Assembly (NCBI GenBank): GCA_020720765.1
Contig: DYOB01000006.1
Span: forward strand, 1-60,544
Reading direction: 5' to 3'
Length of the DNA: 60,544 nt
From: Borreliella garinii
GTDB lineage: Bacteria > Spirochaetota > Spirochaetia > JABEVK01
In this document: piece by piece, positions 57,686 through 60,544 of the stretch
Position numbering within the stretch: the first letter of the stretch is position 1
Layout: each line of letters starts with the position of its first letter
The notes under the pieces: generated by a model
What the model saw: only the letters and a program-made list of their open reading frames with translations
Database searches by the model: none
Told to the model about the DNA's origin: nothing
Position numbers and translations under genes: made by a program

Positions 57686-58084
57686 TCAAACTCCTGGAAC
57701 CAGCTTCAACCCCCAGGGTAAGAACTCGGAAAAGTCCTGTAGATTGTTGGTTGCCAGGGTTGCGTTGGACAGGATAGCCGCGGCGGCGATCATCGCGTCG
57801 ACTCTTAACCGGCGCTGCCTTCCGGTGGCGTTGAAAAGCCTGGCAGCTTCTGCGGCATGGTTGGCGTCCATGGGTAGAATCCTTTCCTTGAGGAGCGAAC
57901 GTATCACTCCGATGCCCTCTTGATTGACCGGGCCGCAAAGGAACTCGTACCAACAAACGGCGGAAGTGCAGAGGTCTTGACCTTTGATGGTCCATTTGAG
58001 GACCTCTTCTGTCTCTTTTGATCCAGGCACCAAAGCTAAAACAAGGTAGTTGGTATCGAGAAGGATCACCCTCCGCTTCTCCAT
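57686..58084 (-). CDS. vapC: PIN-domain toxin VapC
   Basis: A 132-aa VapC: LLDTNYLVLAL (first acid), WYEFLCG (Glu), RLRVDAMIAAAAI (Asp) and LATNNLQDFSEF (last acidic residue). It is a tRNA- or rRNA-cleaving endoribonuclease type. It overlaps the antitoxin gene upstream by 19 bp (58066-58084). It faces the other PIN toxin at 4 bp. Confidence 0.9.
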   Translation of the reverse strand: MEKRRVILLDTNYLVLALVPGSKETEEVLKWTIKGQDLCTSAVCWYEFLCGPVNQEGIGVIRSLLKERILPMDANHAAEAARLFNATGRQRRLRVDAMIAAAAILSNATLATNNLQDFSEFLPWGLKLVPGV

Positions 58085-58335
58085 TCGGCGCGGGCTTCTT
58101 CTACTTCAGCAAGGTAAGCGGTGGCCTTTTCCCAAGCCAAACCGCCGGAAGCATGGTAATCCCGGAGCCGTTGGATTCTGGATTCGGTATCTTGTTTCGC
58201 CTCGGCTTCGGCGCGTTCGAGGGCGCGGCGCACGACTTCAGCCTGGGAAACCTGCCAAAGCTCCGACAGATGCTTTAACCGCAAGATGGTGATCTCGTCG
58301 AGTGAGAAACTGGTCCTGTGTTCCATTATTGCCAT
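58066..58335 (-). CDS. Ribbon-helix-helix antitoxin, VapB-like
   Basis: From ATG 58335 this is an 89-aa protein: an RHH-like N-terminus (MEHRTSFSLDEITILRLKHL, VSQAEVVRRALERAEAEA) then a long helix and an acidic/Arg tail that would hold the toxin. Its start ATG follows a TATCAT -10 by 6 nt without a strong Shine-Dalgarno, so the mRNA looks leaderless. A longer frame to 58401 exists, but 58353 onward lies inside the promoter. Confidence 0.82.
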   Translation of the reverse strand: MAIMEHRTSFSLDEITILRLKHLSELWQVSQAEVVRRALERAEAEAKQDTESRIQRLRDYHASGGLAWEKATAYLAEVEEARAEWRSGG

Positions 58336-58370
58336 ACCACCATGATATGACATAACTAATGAGAAGTCAA
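58336..58370 (-). promoter_or_regulatory. vapBC promoter, leaderless geometry
   Basis: On the minus strand: TTGACT (58370-58365), 17-nt spacer, TATCAT (58347-58342), 6 nt, ATG at 58335. Both hexamers match 5 of 6. It is likely the target of the antitoxin. Confidence 0.65.
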
Positions 58371-58502
58371 GGAGCGGAGGATAATTTGTGCCCCTTTCCA
58401 TTGCAGTTTTCAGCTACACAGTGTGACTACTGTTTAGTGCTAAACCATATTGAATTCAGAGGTGGTTCGATGTCGATACAAGCGGTTCAGAACATTATCA
58501 AA

Positions 58503-58552
58503 GTGCGGCCGGGTACTCCCGGCCACCTCATTGCCGGCGATGCACACATTAT
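58503..58552 (+). pseudogene. PIN-toxin gene fragment
   Basis: The plus strand reads VRPGTPGHLIAGDAHIM, paralleling VRPGTCLVTGDAHIL near the end of the PIN toxin at 57277-57681. Only this short piece (the last acidic motif) is recognisable; it is followed by unrelated residues. It contains a perfect 7-bp hairpin GGCCGGG-TACT-CCCGGCC (58507-58524). It is a relic of a third PIN gene. The rest of 58371-58571 shows no gene. Confidence 0.55.
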
Positions 58553-58571
58553 GGCAGTTAAGGTGTGCTGG

Positions 58572-59057
58572 TTAAGAAATGGGTTGCAGAATAGTCTGGA
58601 TAATAGGTTTTCGGCGGTGGTTGGATTTTTTGGAAGCCTCGTTATATCTAGAAACAATAAAGTTTAGAGTTTCATAAACATCAACAAGGTATTTTATAGA
58701 AAGCAATTTAAATTGCTCTTGGTTGGTGGTGTCTCTAAACTGTTGGATATACTTATAGGCCTTTTCTGCAGTTTCTATGCTGTCAACAAAACTGGTATGA
58801 GCACTTAGGCCGTAATTGGAGGCTTCAGAAGCGTTCCACTTCGCTAGAAGTGTATCAAATAGATTATTGAGAGAAGCGATCCTGCTTTTTAAGTCAAGAT
58901 ACTCAGCTTTAGTAGAATTAAAATACTCAGGTGAATCGTCCTCAAAAGAAATTATAGTTATACTTTGTTTTATCAACAGAAGGCTGCCCACATACATGTT
59001 AGAAGCGTGCTTAAACGACGACTTGGTTTTGAATTCTTGAGTCATGGTAAATTCCAT
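58572..59057 (-). CDS. Helical protein, unknown family, AT-rich
   Basis: A 161-aa, probably all-helical protein (EYLDLKSRIASLNNLFDTLLAKW, FRDTTNQEQFKLLSIKYLVDVYETLNFIVSRYNEASKK). No signal peptide or membrane helix and no recognised family. TAGGAG 6 nt before the ATG is a good site. The codon use and GC content are clearly lower than in the neighbours, a sign of transfer. It ends about 20 nt beyond the PIN relic on the other strand. Confidence 0.6.
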   Translation of the reverse strand: MEFTMTQEFKTKSSFKHASNMYVGSLLLIKQSITIISFEDDSPEYFNSTKAEYLDLKSRIASLNNLFDTLLAKWNASEASNYGLSAHTSFVDSIETAEKAYKYIQQFRDTTNQEQFKLLSIKYLVDVYETLNFIVSRYNEASKKSNHRRKPIIQTILQPIS

Positions 59058-59143
59058 TTTAAACTCCTAAATAAACAATAGTGTTGAGAGAGTAGAAAAG
59101 ACATCAGGAAGAGCCCTGAAGACCAGGAGCTGGAAAAGCATTC

Positions 59144-59647
59144 CTATTCAGTTACCCTGCTTGGAATGGTCCCTTGGTACTCAACTCCGTCTAGTGAAAA
59201 GGACTCTACCAGAAAGAGGTGGATCTGCGGCCCGTAGGGAATCTGGTGGTAATAATAAATGCCGGTAATATCCAAGAGTTTTGGCGCTAAATAGTATTTT
59301 CCCGCCATTTGCAGTGCCAAACGTTTGGACCCCGGTTCGGATGGCTGAAACCAAAAGGTGAAGCTCGATTGCATCATCAAAAGAGACCTATTAAAACCGT
59401 AGGTTCCGCTCTGACGAAACCACGGGTGGCACTCAAAAAAGGCAATCTCCCTGCCGTTAAACCCAAATTCAACGTAGGTAACATTTTCGAATGTGACTCT
59501 TTGTCCATGAAACCGATCCGTATCCACAAGCAAATCGACGAGTACATCGTCGATCAGTTTATTTCTACCTTGGATAACAATGGGTTCTTCCTGCGAATAG
59601 CCCGCGAACAAAAAAGCAACCAAAAAAACAGATATCATAGTTTTCAT
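59144..59647 (-). CDS. Secreted protein, unknown family
   Basis: From ATG 59647 this is a 167-aa protein with a signal peptide (MKTMISVFLVAFLFAGYSQ). A globular domain follows with FHGQRVTFENVTYVEFG and RLALQMAGKYYLAPKLLDITGIYYYH, reminiscent of OB-fold (tRNA_anti-like) modules in small secreted proteins. GGGGGAG lies just before the ATG. The frame to 59707 has no site. Neighbours give no hint to its role. Confidence 0.6.
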   Translation of the reverse strand: MKTMISVFLVAFLFAGYSQEEPIVIQGRNKLIDDVLVDLLVDTDRFHGQRVTFENVTYVEFGFNGREIAFFECHPWFRQSGTYGFNRSLLMMQSSFTFWFQPSEPGSKRLALQMAGKYYLAPKLLDITGIYYYHQIPYGPQIHLFLVESFSLDGVEYQGTIPSRVTE

Positions 59648-59711
59648 CAACTCCCCCTCCCACCATTCTACAGGGGGAGTGTGACGATTTATGGCACACC
59701 AGCGCACGAAA

Positions 59712-60473
59712 TCAAATAGTTTTTTTCTTCAGCCACTGATTGTGTTCAGCAATCCATTTTTCAGAAGATTTTCCTAACTGTCCTGACTGATGTGGATGCG
59801 TCAAAGGAATCCAGTCGTAGAAACGTCCGCGAATGGTAATCTTGATCGGATCACCATAATTGGGTATCTCCGCCAGTTTAGAATATTTTGAATCTGAAAG
59901 AGCTTTGATAAACTCTTTAAGAGGTGCGTCGCCGAGGGTCACAATCACCCTTGCCTTCGATAGCTCCAATTCATCCGCGATCTCTTTGACTCTCTCTGAG
60001 TTGGCGAGTTTTGAGGGTTCGGGCTCCAATGTCACTTCGGGTAAATCGTATTCTTTTTGCCGGGGTAAATAAGCGCGTTCTATTGCCTTAATTTGATGTT
60101 CATTTAATCTGGCATAGGGAAGCAAGTCCGATAGCCAAACGTCAGACCGCCCCAAACCCAGAGGTTTCAGGTAGCCCTCGTCAAGCTGTTGACCCGACGG
60201 TCCATTGAAATTTGCTGGTACTAGTTTTCCAAGGCCTGCAGGTACTTTGATTTTTCCAATGATTTCTAGCGCCTGGGCAATGTTTCCCCTCCAAAAAATC
60301 TCCGGCTCGCTGGCGACAGCCAAGGCTTTCACCAACTCTTTTCCATCGGCTCCTATCCACCTTGCGTGCACCGCGCTGGCGTAGACACCGAGAACAAAGA
60401 CATCCTTGGGGGAACGGTCTTTCTGTTCCACCTTTTTTACCTCTTCCCCAAAGGGGAACCTTCCTTGACTCAT
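59712..60473 (-). CDS. Possible uracil-DNA glycosylase superfamily protein
   Basis: A 253-aa protein: VFVLGVYASAVHARW near the N-terminus (like the GxxPs motif of the UDG fold), LSDLLPYARLNEHQ, ARVIVTLGDAPLKEF and THPHQSGQLGKSSEKWIAEHN near the end (like the HPS motif with following Trp). The layout suggests the UDG superfamily, but motif residues are not classical. AAAAGGAG lies upstream of the ATG, and just 21 nt separate the ATG from IS copy 3, so its promoter must be inside that element. Confidence 0.5.
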   Translation of the reverse strand: MSQGRFPFGEEVKKVEQKDRSPKDVFVLGVYASAVHARWIGADGKELVKALAVASEPEIFWRGNIAQALEIIGKIKVPAGLGKLVPANFNGPSGQQLDEGYLKPLGLGRSDVWLSDLLPYARLNEHQIKAIERAYLPRQKEYDLPEVTLEPEPSKLANSERVKEIADELELSKARVIVTLGDAPLKEFIKALSDSKYSKLAEIPNYGDPIKITIRGRFYDWIPLTHPHQSGQLGKSSEKWIAEHNQWLKKKTI

Positions 60474-60494
60474 ATAAACTCCTTTTTCTGTTAG

Positions 60495-60544
60495 GAGCCT
60501 GTTGCGCTTGAGATTTTGACACAGGACCGGGGAGCCGGGATGCA
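60495..60544 (-). mobile_element. Left end of IS element, copy 3 (runs off the window)
   Basis: GAGCCTGTTGCGCTTGAGAT followed by TTTGACACAGGACCGGGGAG matches the left ends of copies 1 and 2. TTAG (60491-60494) flanks it, again of the YTAG type. Only 50 bp are visible. Whether it is a full IS or deleted cannot be told. Confidence 0.85.

Noticed and set aside
58507-58524. Perfect 7-bp hairpin GGCCGGG-TACT-CCCGGCC as a terminator
   Set aside because: No T-run follows on either strand, and it lies inside a PIN gene relic, so it is not listed separately as a terminator.
1-60544. CRISPR array, prophage, integrase or conjugation genes
   Set aside because: No regularly spaced repeats, integrase, capsid, terminase or relaxase-like protein is seen; the accessory ends show only TA, toxin-immunity and IS remnants.

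Overview
The window reads as chromosomal DNA of a spirochaete, probably treponeme-like and possibly free-living. This is inferred from gene content and order, not from a marker search. The evidence is the block rplU-prp-rpmA-obg-nadD-LCP-rsfS, the block spoVG-tRNA-rplY-pth-tilS-ftsH, a reduced Rnf-like operon, many signal-peptide and lipoprotein genes of unknown family, and dense coding with ATGA stop/start overlaps.

Layout. 1-1.9 kb is AT-rich accessory DNA: the 3' end of a NucA/NucB-type DNase toxin gene, a ComJ/Nin-like immunity gene, two copies of a 58-bp repeat and a truncated GxxExxY gene. 1.9-9.4 kb holds an outer-membrane-like protein, a hemerythrin, an HrpA-type helicase with hisS, and divergent mrp and pcnB. 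9.4-14.9 kb (minus) is an Mla lipid-transport operon running into an RluA-type synthase, a P-loop/Asp23 fusion and a peptidase-like TPR protein. 15.0-21.6 kb (plus) is a reduced Rnf-like membrane operon ending in a GH57-like protein without its nucleophile. 21.6-29.2 kb (minus) is an envelope cluster plus a PerR-like regulator and dusB. 29.3-31.1 kb is pth-avtA. 31.1-42.8 kb (minus) holds an MCP, lepA, an HtrA-like lipoprotein, a TPR protein, ftsH, tilS, a second pth, rplY, tRNA-Gln and spoVG. A hyperacidic small protein follows, then the rsfS to rplU block. 47.3-55.9 kb has two internally deleted IS copies around MATE, TrmB-like, two PLP decarboxylases, an RDD protein, a methyltransferase and an acyltransferase. 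55.9-60.5 kb is accessory: PIN toxin-antitoxin pairs, gene relics, small secreted proteins, a possible UDG-like protein, and the left end of a third IS copy.

The most striking signals are as follows. (1) Many monocistronic or operon-leading genes lack a Shine-Dalgarno sequence. They carry a -35/-10 pair whose -10 hexamer ends exactly 6 nt before the start codon, which implies leaderless mRNAs (hisS, mrp, dusB, pth, MATE, TrmB-like, odc, RDD, lipoprotein, lysA, vapB-like). (2) The Rnf-like operon keeps its two 4Fe-4S motifs and the RnfD threonine, but has lost the RnfC glycine loop and the RnfA/E cysteines, and carries a GH57 pseudoenzyme. (3) A NucA-type toxin is paired with a Nin/ComJ-type inhibitor. 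(4) Non-autonomous elements of one family, independently deleted inside, target YTAG; one sits exactly in a stop codon.
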